A DNA stretch of 64,000 bases from Ectobius pallidus (lineage: Eukaryota > Arthropoda > Insecta > Blattodea > Ectobiidae). The translations under genes were made by a program, and so were the position numbers. The stretch is from assembly GCA_964059195.1 (NCBI GenBank), contig CAXKWD010000006.1:174156825-174220824 (forward strand), written 5' to 3'. The notes beneath the pieces were generated by a model. The model was given only the letters and a program-made list of their open reading frames with translations. It did not search any database and was not told the origin of the DNA. Below are positions 44,961 through 55,713 of this stretch, one piece after another (position 1 is the stretch's first letter; every line of letters starts with the position of its first letter).

Positions 44961-45471
44961 CTTCGATGCGAAAGGAGACAGTTTCCTTTCAGTTTGGAAG
45001 GAAATGACGCAATACAACAATGAAACGCTATATATATATAACTTATACATACTTTTGGCTTAGGTTAGGCTCCTTGTATTATTATGATTAAGGGAATAAG
45101 GTTGGGTATCACATATTAAGCTCAGTTCTTGATATTGAGACCATATCGGGTAAAATATACTCTGGTGGACACAGTCGAAATAACTGGAGAAGCTGCTTGG
45201 TACAACTTGAAGAGTGGGGCATTGGTTTCATGATATTGCTGAAATATGCAAGAAGTAAGTCGTCATTTTATTGCAAAACCCGTTGAGTGCTCACTTAAAA
45301 GTTCCAGGAAAATCCATACAGTCCATTAGGGGTGTTATTATAGTAATGACATTTTTACACTTGCACAATAAACACGCACTCTAAAAGTACGGACATAGAA
45401 ACGTATTAAGCCAAAGTTGATATTCAAAGAAAGAAGTCAGAAATATAAAGGAATACAGGCTTACAGCGATT
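44961..45471. other. Intergenic, no feature seen
   Basis: No supported coding region or repeat. Confidence 0.4.
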
Positions 45472-45560
45472 ACAGATTACTGTTTAGTTTAAATACAGGT
45501 ATTGTTATTTTGGCAATTGCAATTATGAGTGTTACTACATTTTGTTATATTAACTTGCGA
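45472..45560 (+). promoter_or_regulatory. Remnant of IR upstream module (unit A)
   Basis: ACAGGCTTACAGCGATTACAG and the following TTTA...ACAGGTA...TTGTT...TTGGC pattern match 56605-56690 upstream of gene B. In unit B this lies about 0.4 kb before the start codon, in unit A about 1.9 kb before it. Extra sequence therefore entered unit A in between. Confidence 0.45.
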
Positions 45561-47360
45561 TAAATAGAATATTTCCGTTTAAAAACATAGCTTAATATCC
45601 CTTATTTTGTGCTACCTGGCCTTTCGACATTCCTATGACATCTTCAGAGCAACTTGCTGTGCTAGCGTAGATGCACTAGCTACTAACTAATTTCTTGTCT
45701 TGTCATGCTAGTAAAATTATTTTTAAAATAAAAGACTTCCCTTGGTGAGCCAGTCTCTTATTGGTTTGAGCTCAAGTCTAACAACAATCATTAGCATATA
45801 AACAACGCTCATTCTTAGGTGAGAGGTTTTAGAAGGCGGAACTAAATGTGCGCTGTTGCCTAGTTCTACAGGTGCGCTATTGCATATTTTGGACAAGCGT
45901 GAGCAACTGAGCTTCCTATTTTTCATAACGTGACATTTGGCGGCAGTGCAGCTGTCGCAAGCTTGCATTGGCTCAGCTCATATGACTTCTAAAACCGTGG
46001 GAAGTATAGTTACTTTAGTAAAAAAAAACTACCATGGATAACTGAATCATGATAAAATCAAATGAATGCCATTTGAGTTCATAATCCAATCTAGCGTCAA
46101 TAAATTTAATATTTTTAGCAATCTTGGATGTATTGCCAAACACAGGCTTTAAAGTAAAAAAAAAGTAATGAGCAATTTTTCTCCTGGTCAATACCACATA
46201 AAAAGTTTCCACATGATTTCCCGTCAACTCTAAAATAAGACGAAATGTAATCAACAACCTTCATGCACGCGACCCGATGATTCAGGCGCCAATGAACTAT
46301 CTTTTAATATATTATAATTGGATAACTAAAATACTTAGATTATTGGTTAAAGTGAAATGTCATAATGCTATTGGTTATACTTTTAAGATAATACAAAACT
46401 ATATTCACAACTTACGAAATATGTAAACTAAAGATTTAATAGTATATGTACGTGATTTATTTTGAAATTTATGATTTTTGTTTATAGCACTAAAAAATTG
46501 TGCATCCATTGATATATAGTTTATATAGGATTAGAAATTATTTGTGCCATTTAAATGGACATTTTACACGCTCTGAGCCACGCCCTTAGAAAGGCCAGAT
46601 GAGAAATTCACTATTAACTTAAAATTGAATTTCCCGGTAACTCTTATTTTACACACATATTGTTAGGTAGCACCACAACCATTAGAGATAGAAGGCTGAC
46701 ATTTTTTACACTAATTTTACATACATATATACATAAAGTAGACTACAAAGATGCCCATAGGTATAAAATTAAAGAAAATGTGTCATGAAATATTGATCAA
46801 ATTTCAAGATATTTTATATGCAATATAAAAAATTAATTGCATTAAAAATAATAACTTTAGCTGTATAAAAATAGTCTACTTTGTAGAAAAATATGTTCAT
46901 TATATGCATTAAAAAAATAAAAGGTGTCAGAGAAACCAGAAAAATGTTATGCCTATAGGAAGTGCTCCTATAAAATGTGTAATTTAAAATTAACTTGGTC
47001 AATTTTTTATACTTTTATCTGCTAGTTATGTTCTAGTAAGCCTTCTTATAGGATCCTGCAATTTTTGTCCACTTCTGAGTTCATTTTCTTGTAAAATTTT
47101 AATATTTTATAACCTGCATTCTCTTATCATTTTGTGGTTGTTCACGTACATATACACTTAAGAGAGCAGAGTACTGAATGATTTGTCCTCGGTTAACATA
47201 ACTTTAAAAAAGATAAAGCTAAACATTCAACCATCAGCGGCATTTGCTGATCGAATACAGTTATAACAAAACATTGGCTGATGACATTCATGTACAGTAC
47301 ATTATTACTAACATTGCTGGTACATTCTCAGTATACTCGTTCCAACAGGTACATCTCATC
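45561..47360. other. Upstream region of IR gene A
   Basis: AT-rich with no coding region. Directly before the start codon, ATACTCGTTCCAACAGGTAC is conserved in unit B (ATACTCATTTCAACAGGTAC). It could be a 5' UTR or a splice acceptor (CAG|GT) for an upstream non-coding exon. Confidence 0.4.
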
Positions 47361-49400
47361 ATGAAGGTAACGTGGGCAGTGTTGGCACTAATTCTCATCC
47401 TGGCTGCAGTAAATTCTGACGTCCTACGAACAGAACAACGCCATATTGTTCTCTGTTTGAAGAATATCATAATCAACAACTTCAAATCGGACAAACCTGT
47501 CTACATTGCATTCCCTTCGTTAAACGAAGCATACGCGCCGAAGGTAGGAAGACGTCAACTAGGATTGAAACCGCCGAAAAGAAACTATCAACGCGTCATC
47601 GATGCCTTGGCAGAAACTCTCAACGATGACATGAAATGGCAGCTGATCTTATTAGAAACTCAATACAATGGTCCAGGTGTTTTTTCTAATTACACTTTAC
47701 CGAAATCGTATCCTGCAGCAGTTCAGTGTATTTCATTTATCTGGGGATTGACGGGTAATGACTTTGGGTTTCTTTCTTACACCGATCACTTAACTCTGCT
47801 AATCAGGTTTAGATCAGCTACAGATTTGAAATACGTCACCGTTGTCTTTAATGTAGTCAAAAGAATACTTTTGAACGCTATTAAATATCTACTAGAAGCC
47901 TATGGCATCACAAATATTTTATTTCTTGTCCCTGAACGAAGAAGAAGAAATATTAATGCACACATAGATGTTTACGCTTGGTTCCCGTACAGGTTTCCGG
48001 AGATATGTGGCAGCTTTAATCATCCAGTGATTATAGACACTTGGATAGAGGATACTGTGGGAAGATTCGAAAACAATGCAACTTTATTCCCTAACAAAGT
48101 ACCTAAAGACTTCGGTGGATGCCCAATTGTGGTTGCAAAATTTAAGCAATTTGATACTTCGATAACGATGATAGAAAAATACATTTTGGACCAGATCTTC
48201 GGTTTACTAAATGTAACTCCTGTTACGACTAAAACAGTTGATGACTTCCATTTCGACGATCTTGATATCGGATATGGTTCCTTCTTTCTGGATACTTTAA
48301 CCTCAGGACTGTTTGGCAAAATACACTCCTATCCCACCCCACATATACACACAAAGTTAAGATGGTATGTCCCCTGCCCGAAGTCGAATCCTAGACAGGG
48401 TAAGTTTTATGAGGTCTTCACTTTTCCGGTTTGGTTCATCATGAGTCTAACATTTCTCTTAGCTGGGTTGACTGACTGGTGTATACACTGGATAGGAATC
48501 AATGTTCAAAGTGGATTAGTCTCACATGATACGTCATCAGGGTTCTGCAATCTGTGGGCCGCCTTTCTGTCTGTCGGGGTCAGTACAATGCCCAGTGGCA
48601 CTCGGCTTAGGGTGTTATTCCTTTCTTGGTTAATCTACTCATTTGCTGTGAGTACAGTTTTCCAGGCGTTTTTCACGACATACTTAGTAGACCCTGGGAA
48701 AACTCAAGAGATCAATACGCTTGAAGAGTTCAACAGAAGTGGACTCGACCGCTGCGCAAATAAAGATTCACTCTTACATTGGTGTTGGTTAAGAGACTAT
48801 AAGAAGTTTTGTGATTCTTTACAATACCAACAGGTAGAGAATATCTGGGGTAAAAAAAATCATAGCATAGATGGAACTCAAGCAACGCTATTAATTTCAA
48901 ATATGGTAGGAAACCTTAGTATACTTGCTAATGACCTCCAAGCTGAAGCGGTTCAAGTTTTGTTGCCGGGATACAAACTGTGTACCATCCAAGACCTAAC
49001 AATGCCTACTACACACGTGTTTGTTTTGACTATAGTTAGTGTGTACTTTAAGCCTGTCAATGATCTGATACGTCATTTGCGGGACACCGGACTATTAGAG
49101 AAATTTAAACAAAATTTAATTTTCAAAATAAGAGACAGGTTTTATTCGGAAGGACGGAAAGTGTACGACGTTCTTCATATTGAATTTTCACCTGAAGATG
49201 ACTATTTTGTTTTCACTTTGTCACATATGAAAGTTTCGTTTTATTTACTGCTTATGGGATGTGTTTTAGGAGCATTGGTATTTCTTGGAGAGGTCATTTA
49301 TTCCAAATTTGATATGCATCTGAAACCATGGGTACTGTGTTTAGGGTCACGCAAGTCGACAACTTCAACTAGGTCGGTGAGGCCTGATTCCGTCCCTTAA
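47361..49400 (+). CDS. Divergent ionotropic receptor (IR), gene A
   Basis: The product is 679 residues, a variant ionotropic glutamate receptor of the insect IR family, a probable ligand-gated cation channel in chemosensory neuron membranes. The start is the internal ATG giving MKVTWAVLALILILAAVNSD, a clear signal peptide that is identical in position in gene B; the open frame extends 39 codons further upstream. A Cys-containing extracellular region follows, with the IR-typical FPYRFPEICG and LFPNKVPKDFGGCPIVVAKF at the start of the ligand-binding lobe. Membrane helix M1 is at about 355-378 (FPVWFIMSLTFLLAGL), the pore region about 385-412 (FCNLWAAFLSVGVS), M3 about 417-443 (SFAVSTVFQAFFTTYLVDPG), lobe S2 follows, and M4 is about 623-650 (MKVSFYLLLMGCVLGALVFL). 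No introns interrupt it. Classic glutamate-binding residues are not evident, as in other divergent IRs. Ligand unknown. Confidence 0.93.
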   Translation: MKVTWAVLALILILAAVNSDVLRTEQRHIVLCLKNIIINNFKSDKPVYIAFPSLNEAYAPKVGRRQLGLKPPKRNYQRVIDALAETLNDDMKWQLILLETQYNGPGVFSNYTLPKSYPAAVQCISFIWGLTGNDFGFLSYTDHLTLLIRFRSATDLKYVTVVFNVVKRILLNAIKYLLEAYGITNILFLVPERRRRNINAHIDVYAWFPYRFPEICGSFNHPVIIDTWIEDTVGRFENNATLFPNKVPKDFGGCPIVVAKFKQFDTSITMIEKYILDQIFGLLNVTPVTTKTVDDFHFDDLDIGYGSFFLDTLTSGLFGKIHSYPTPHIHTKLRWYVPCPKSNPRQGKFYEVFTFPVWFIMSLTFLLAGLTDWCIHWIGINVQSGLVSHDTSSGFCNLWAAFLSVGVSTMPSGTRLRVLFLSWLIYSFAVSTVFQAFFTTYLVDPGKTQEINTLEEFNRSGLDRCANKDSLLHWCWLRDYKKFCDSLQYQQVENIWGKKNHSIDGTQATLLISNMVGNLSILANDLQAEAVQVLLPGYKLCTIQDLTMPTTHVFVLTIVSVYFKPVNDLIRHLRDTGLLEKFKQNLIFKIRDRFYSEGRKVYDVLHIEFSPEDDYFVFTLSHMKVSFYLLLMGCVLGALVFLGEVIYSKFDMHLKPWVLCLGSRKSTTSTRSVRPDSVP

Positions 49401-50295
49401 ACAAAACACTACATCCCTTATATCCCTACAGTTTAGTTCACTGACTGCTTGTCTACACGCGGGAACCACAACTTTGAAAATGACGGATGAGAGAAATTAA
49501 AAAATTGGGAATTTAAGTGTATGTTCTCCGATTACATTTATAACAATGGAAATGAAGCTGGAACTTTTAAAGAAATGTTTAACTGCTTAAATTAAATGTA
49601 GATGTTATAACACAAAACACACAAAGGGAAAGTTCTACAGTGTGGCTCTAGTGCTAAACAAACTTTCTAACAAATTTAGCTTGTAGTTACTTGTTTGAAC
49701 AGATTGCGATTGAATGGCACTTGGAATTTACCTAACTTAACCTTGCCCTATTGGGCATGTCAAGACCCCTAACAAGATAAGAAGCCAGCTTTACCCAAAG
49801 GTATTTTGGTAGATCGTGCTTTACCTGGATAAAGCTCGACGTGAAAGAAATTTTGCTTATAAATCTTGTTTTACCTAAACTGATCGGGCAAAGAGCACAT
49901 TACCTAGGTTTGTCCTGTTTTCTAGCTGTACCCACGACATATGATTACTGATTACACAGTTTGATGCAAATTGTAAATGTTAAAATAGTTGAACATTTTT
50001 AAATGTTAAAATATTCACGATGGCCGCAAAAATGTCACACTTGGTGGAATAAGGGCGTTGTCGACACCATTCCATATGTTTCCATATTTGTACTTTATTT
50101 GATGTAAATAATCGATCACTGAAATGGTAACATCACGGGGAATATCTAAACAACAATTGCAGTAACTGTAACCAAGTGATAAGTGTGTTTTCTTTGTGTA
50201 TATTGTATATTCTTGTTTGTGTTACTGGTTTCATTGTGTTTGCAAATTTATACAATTAGTTGCTTACGTAATATGTTGTCAGATAATCAATAACT
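49401..50295 (+). repeat. Conserved downstream block of IR unit A
   Basis: ACAAAACACTACATCCCTTA onward aligns with 59107-59965 after gene B, including TTTACC/GGATAAAGCTC segments and AACAACAATTGCA(G/T)TAACTG. It contains the gene's likely 3' UTR. It is interrupted at 50296 by a MITE and at 50589 by a hAT element. Confidence 0.8.
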
Positions 50296-50539
50296 ACTAC
50301 GCGTTCACTTTAAATTTGCAGATTGTGATGGAGCGCTGCGAACTGTATACATTGGTTCCTATTGGCGCTACCGCTTGGAAGGCGGGACGTGAGACGCTTG
50401 TACCGTATCACTTGACGTAGGCCTACTGCTTGCAGTTCGGTAATGTTCGTGCATTGTCGACTGTACACTCGGCTGTGTTTATTCAAAACAATAGTAGTTC
50501 CTCTTTCTGCCGTCTGCAAAATTAAAGTGAACGTGTAGT
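50296..50539. mobile_element. 244-bp MITE inserted in unit A
   Basis: The ends ACTACGCGTTCACTTTAAAT and ATTAAAGTGAACGTGTAGT are inverse, extending to TTTGCAGA/TCTGCAAA. Unit B reads AATAACT|ACATTTACC without it at about 59957-59972. No clear target duplication can be fixed. The 77-codon frame inside is not supported. Confidence 0.75.
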
Positions 50540-50604
50540 ACATTTACCTGGCTCTGCGCGTGTTTGTATTCAACTAGACGGTATATGGCAGTGTTGGGCA
50601 AATT

Positions 50605-50920
50605 TTAATTGTAAAGTCAATTAAAGATTAACAATTGATTAATTGTTAATTGCACCATAACAACTAACAATTGATCAATTGTAATTGTGGAATATTACAA
50701 TTAACAATTGATGAATTGTTAATTGCAGTGGTAGCAATTAACAATTAATTAATTAATTGTTAATTGTCACCGTAACAACTAACAATTGATCAATTGTAAT
50801 TGTGGAAAATTGCAATTAACAATTGATTAATTGTTAATTGCAGTGGTGGCAATTAGCAATTAATCAATTGTTAATCGTGATTTGCTACAATTAACAATTA
50901 ATTATTTTTCAATTGTTTTA
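50605..50920. repeat. hAT left subterminal palindromic array
   Basis: At least eight near-copies of TTAACAATTGATTAATTG / CAATTAACAATT in alternating orientation lie just inside the TIR. A shorter similar run sits inside the other end (55575-55705). Subterminal repeats are the usual transposase-binding regions of hAT elements; that role is inferred here. Confidence 0.75.
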
Positions 50921-51099
50921 TGAATTTAAATAAAAACTAACAATTAAAAATGACTACTGTACGGGCCTGGTATCATAACAAAATGCATAAGTAAGATACT
51001 GAAATACACATGTAAGTTACAAATAAAACACTGATATTGTAATGATTTTAATACACATCAATGATTTTAATTAAATCTGATTACACAGATAACGACAGA

Positions 51100-53652
51100 C
51101 TATAATTTCTTATAATAGTTTAGATTGCATTTTAACACCACTCTCTTTTCGAACATACTGTCGGTCAATTTGTGACTCTTCGGCAGATTTGTCATTGTTG
51201 CAAAAGAAAAAAGCCGTTCAACTGCAGCTGACGATGGTAAAGGTGTGTTATATTTAATGAAAACGTTTTTTATCTCAGGATATCTGTTGAGGAGTTGCAA
51301 ATCCTGGCTTTCTTCTGCAAAAAAAGTGCAGCATTAAAAGTTCGGCTTTAGTCAGTGGTGCATCGAAGGAGATTTGGTTTGTTTCTGTCGATGAAATATC
51401 GAGAGTCCGAGTCAGAGTTCAAGTTGAAAAAACTATTTTCTTCGGTACTTTTTTTTTGTTGCTACTGATGTTTCTACGTTGTCATTCATTTGTTTGGAAA
51501 TACAGGTCTTGAAAACGTTTAGAAGTTTTGTACGATCCGCGGGCTCTAAACAGGTTAACCATTTATTTTTAAATCTTGGGTACAATGCCGTAATAGCCGC
51601 ATTTTCCGCTAGAGGAGTGCTGATGTCATACATTTTTTCAAATCTTTTTTCGACACTCTCCCTGTATGCCTTGATCAAAGGGTTGCAAAAAGAAAAGTTG
51701 TTTTTCCTTCCAATTTTGTGTAGTTTTTTTCTTAATGCATGAAGGCACGGCAGGACTATCCCATAATAGGCGTTGGTCTCACTCTGCATTATGTCGAGGG
51801 CTTCTGCCACTGGCGCAGTGCAGGTCAAATACTCTTGTATGTAATCAAATTCGTTCTCTTTGATAGCATTTTTTATGTTTAATGATCTATGTAAAAGCAA
51901 GGTTTTTTCTTTAATGTTGTAAATTTGCTGGAGCGCATCAAACAAGCTATTCCATCTTTCTCACCAGGCCGGCTTAACGTGTGTTGTAATACGTCCTGTA
52001 TTATTTCAGCACTCTTTGGTCGTCCTGCAGCCTTCCACAAAACTTTACACTTCTTCATGACTGTAGCATGCATTTCGGACAATGGGGTGTTTTGCTCGCT
52101 CAGAATTTTGTTCGCGTCCGTAGTTGCGCATAAGCTTAACGTATGTGCACAGCATCGAAAATGGGCAGGAAGTAAATGAATATTCTCAGGATCCTCTATA
52201 TTTGATGATCGTCTTCTTCAACATCTGATTCAGATGTGACTTCAGGTGGTTGAAAGTCTAGCATAGCTTCATCAACAGTATTAATATTGGTTAATTTGAC
52301 ACCGAATATTTTGAAAGCTTTTACAAAATTGCTGCCATTGTCCGTCACTGATGCAACAGCTTTAATCGTATTGAGGTCAAAATCTGCATTAATTTCTTGA
52401 ATGATTTCGGATAGACGATCGTAGCTGTGGACGCCTTTGAATCTTTGACAAGCTAATGCCACTGAAACTCTGCGTAGATCATGTGTGATCCAGTGCGCTG
52501 TAACTCCGATAAAACTTCTCTTTTTGCCGGACCAAATATCTACTGTTGTGCACACATAGTCAACTTCTTTTAGTTCCGACTTTATCTTCATCACTTGCAT
52601 TTCGTAGTGTTTTTCGATACGACGTCCTAAAGTACGTCGAGTCAGAGTTAAGCCCATTTCAGAAATTTCCAAGTCCGTAAAAATGTTTGAAAAATATATA
52701 GGCCTATCTTCGACTGCTCGTAATGGGATCATGGAGTGTATAAAATATTTCAAAATATTTTCATCGAATTGTGCTTGGGTAAGTTTATTCTCATTTGATT
52801 TCTTTGTTTTACTAGTTTTGATGTTGATTGTAGAATCCTCTTTTTTCTTTTCGTTAGTTTTCTTTCTTTTCACATATGTTTTGTACTCTTCAACGCACTG
52901 GTTTCCGTGTTTTCGCTTCAAATGACTCAAAAAGTTCGATGTACAATTAACATATCCTTTAACTTTTGTCGTGACTTCTCTTGGGCATTTCATACACACC
53001 GCTGTGATTTTATTACCAATAGACTCTTCAGGCAAGTACTTGAAAAATGTTCCATCAAGTAAGAGCTTCGGTTAGTGATGCAGGCGAAATCGGTTCTAAT
53101 GACTCATTAACAGGCTTTAAAACTTAGTGCCCGAACCCACAGAGGGAGTTGATTCCGGTTACCAACAACCTGAGTATAGGGGGTGGAGGGTGATTGCGTA
53201 GGCTGATAAGACAGTCATTGATAGAAGTACCGAGAAGGGAATGCGCTCGCAGTATGGTGCCTCTCAAATTGGTCAACAGTGTACCTTGTCATTGTGCGTG
53301 TTTAATTTTATAATACGTGTTCGGCATGCCCAAAGTAAAATGTTCTAAAACGCAAACATATTATTGAAACATTTGGGAGGGACAAACAGGAGAAAGTATC
53401 GTTTTGCGTGCTTGTAATGTGAGTTTAGATAATGAGAAGTTATTTTGTGGTCTTCCTATATCTGTATTCAAGGTTTGTTTACTATCACGTGAACTAGCAT
53501 ATGGTAGCTAGAGCATACGCCGAGCAAAGTCTGTACAGTACGGTTGCTGTTAACATATTCGATCGGGCACTAAGTTTTAAAGCCTGCTCATTAATACCCG
53601 AAATATTCACTGAAATGTTACTGTCATTGTCAATGTCCTCTATCGACGACAT
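51100..53652 (-). pseudogene. hAT transposase with BED zinc finger, disrupted
   Basis: Transcription runs right to left. A start codon at 53652 opens about 22 codons that are cut by the MITE at 53111-53586. The next long frame (53035-52196) has a BED finger (C14, C17, H38, H43), a Lys-rich linker, CTTVDIWSGKK with a catalytic-type Asp166, and ASVTDNGSNF with Asp232. A frameshift near 52196 leads to LPAHFRCCAHTLSL, then another near 51955 to FDALQQIYNIKEKT. The end (51300-51100) is the hAT dimerisation region, PSSAAVERLFSFATMTNLPK. A stop follows the YRRK stretch at 51433. It cannot make active transposase. The small plus-strand frames are shadows. Confidence 0.9.
53111..53586. mobile_element. 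476-bp hAT-type MITE with perfect TSD, inside the transposase
   Basis: The ends CAGGCTTTAAAACTTAGTGC and GCACTAAGTTTTAAAGCCTG are perfect inverses. CTCATTAA lies on both sides (53103-53110, 53587-53594). The insertion falls in the first coding segment of the transposase. Confidence 0.92.
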
Positions 53653-54132
53653 TTTCTTTTACACAATTAGGTAAAAACACTGCATTTAACTACGTTGTTC
53701 AAAACAAAACACACAGAAGTATGCGAAACTGTGTCTTAACTCCAAGAAATATTTGCATTACTCAGCACGCGCAACTTAGAAGACTAGTTCAAGCGACGGG
53801 TAAGCGAGCACTGAACGGCAGTCGGCCACCAAGTTAAGTCTGTACGGCATACATGGGCATTTACTGGTTCGCGAACCACAAGCGGTTCTTGACCTTCCAA
53901 CATAAGACACAAGATGGCATTGCGGAATTCGGTGCACGTGGTGGAAATATTTCCATGCATGAGTCATAATCTCTTTGCAAGCAGAGACGGGTCGCGACAC
54001 AGTTGCGATTGGAAAGGCATTATGGCACATTCTAAGCCTTTGTATGTTGAAAAAAAATGAGGTAAACTGATGTAACAAAGTGCCAGTATGTTTTTGTTTA
54101 ATCAGTTGTGATTGCAATTATGATATGCAGAA
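53653..54132. other. hAT 5' non-coding region
   Basis: Sequence upstream of the transposase start. A 113-codon minus frame (53776-54117) has no recognised similarity, and I leave it unassigned. Confidence 0.4.
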
Positions 54133-54235
54133 TACAAAAAAAAAGTCAAATTGGCCGGTTTCGGGATTTGAACCATGGAACTCCAGAATGTGAGACCAAG
54201 ACATTACCATCTTAGCCACCTGGGTCAGTTTAACG
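54133..54235 (-). mobile_element. tRNA-derived SINE head (S1-like), truncated
   Basis: On the minus strand AGGTGGCTAAGATGGTAATG and CCATGGTTCAAATCCCGAAA are A- and B-box sequences followed by CCGGCCAATTTGAC, as in the S1 SINEs. The body is missing. Confidence 0.7.
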
Positions 54236-54394
54236 GTCTAGTTTGATAAGCGCATGCAAAGCAATAGTGTTGTCATAGCTAACTGTATTTTAATTGCCAA
54301 AGCCTTAGCCTATAAGATCACAGTAAAACAATTGACTATGTTGTCATGATAACTGATTTGCTTTTTTTTTATATAAATTCTTTCGAATACGTAT

Positions 54395-55020
54395 ATTGCC
54401 ATAAAATAGGCACTAAATTGAGCATTACTCCGAAACAGTTCAACATATTTTATCCAAAATCAATAGACGTCTTCCCATGCATTTTATAAATGGGTGTACA
54501 AAGTTTCAGGAAAATCCAATAAAGCATATTTGAGTTATCGCGACTTCTTATATATTAACATAAAAGGCACTAAATTGAGCATTATTCCGGTACTGGCCAA
54601 CCGATTTAGTCGAATATCAATAGACGGCTTCCCATGGACATTTCTAGGCGTATAAGAAGTTTCATAAAAATCCGATAAAGCATATTTGAGTTATTGCGCC
54701 TTTAATATATACACTAAATTGGGTTTTACTCCGGTACCGGTCAACAGATTAGGTTCAAATTCCATAGAGTACTTCCCATGGACGACATAAATGCGTATAC
54801 CGAGTTACATGGAAATCCGATACAGCGTATTCGAGGGCGCCATAATCTATTAAAATAGGCACTAAATTGGGCATTACTCCGGTACCGGTGAACCGATTTG
54901 GTTCAATATCAATAGGGTTCTTCCCATGGACATTATAAATGTGTTTTCCAAGTTTCATGAAAATCCGAAAAAGCGTATTTGAGTTATGGCGCGTAAAGAC
55001 ACATGGACGGACGGGCGGTT
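54395..55020 (-). repeat. Family F repeat with four ~145-bp internal units
   Basis: The block TAGGCACTAAATTGGGCATT...GGTACCGGTCAACCGAT...TTCCCATGGACATTATAAAT...AAATCCGATAAAGCGTATTT recurs about four times (starts near 54408, 54555, 54710, 54858). Other family F copies have one or two. Units diverge from each other, so the array is not fresh. Confidence 0.75.
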
Positions 55021-55041
55021 CACATACATTTAGAATTTAAG

Positions 55042-55394
55042 TAACCCAAGCCGCCCGGGCCGTACATACATACATTTTTGACCAGACAAGAACATGGAGG
55101 GCCTCCCCGGATGAGTGATCAGCCCAATGCTTGGGTCACCTCCGAGACAACACGAACACATTGGACGATACACACCATTCACACACACACACACTCAGAA
55201 CAAGGCGAGGATGGGGAGGAAGATGATAATGATGGCCAGATGATATCCGGGGACCACAAGGGCCTAAAGTTACCTGACATTTGTTTCACAGGTGAGGGAA
55301 AACCCCGGAAAAAATCTCACCTAGGTAACTTGGAATCGAACCCGGGCCCGCTGCGGGAGAGGATTGAACGCATCCCCTGAGCCACAGCGGTGGA
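55042..55394 (-). mobile_element. tRNA-derived SINE (family S4), complete
   Basis: On the minus strand it begins TCCACCGCTGTGGCTCAGGG with GGGCCCGGGTTCGATTCCAA (B-box). It continues through the body shared with 44590-44960 and ends near GCCCGGGCGGCTTGGGTTA. The 100-codon frame on the plus strand is repeat sequence. Confidence 0.8.
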
Positions 55395-55713
55395 CTTTTT
55401 TGTTATGTACGATGTCAAAACATTGCACGAATGAAAAACATACATTAAAATATAAATAATGGGTATAATAAAGGATGATATCCTTTTTTTTTATCAATTA
55501 GTAGTAAGTTATTGATTTTTATTAATGTAGGTAACATTTTCGAAATCTTGTAATACTTTTAATTTATTTCGGTAAAGGTAAGTAAGTTAATTGTTAATTT
55601 TAATTGTTTCATAGAACAATTAAACAAGTTAATTGCAATTATTTTAATTGCAATTAAATTTTTAGTCAATTAACGAGTTGATTGAAAAATTAATTGATTA
55701 ATGCCCAACACTG

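Larger units (their letters stand above)
50589..55713 (-). mobile_element. hAT transposon, 5.1 kb, inactive
   Basis: The ends CAGTGTTGGGCAAATT and ATTAATGCCCAACACTG are inverse hAT-type termini. They are flanked by GTATATGG (50581-50588) and GTAAATGG (55714-55721), an 8-bp duplication with one mismatch. The element contains a minus-strand transposase pseudogene, a MITE at 53111-53586, SINEs at 54133-54235 and 55042-55394, and a family F array at 54395-55020. The empty target survives in unit B (GTAGATGG at about 60005-60012). Confidence 0.9.

Noticed and set aside
44673..45023. 116-codon frame, and the similar 100-codon frame at 55078-55380
   Set aside because: The two are similar because both sit in copies of the same SINE, not because of a conserved gene.
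47244..47360. Upstream in-frame start of IR gene A
   Set aside because: The 39 extra codons would hide the signal peptide and are not conserved in gene B beyond the last dozen, so the MKVTW start is preferred.
48020..48319. 99-codon minus-strand frame inside IR gene A, and similar antisense frames in gene B
   Set aside because: They are shadows of the receptor coding sequence.
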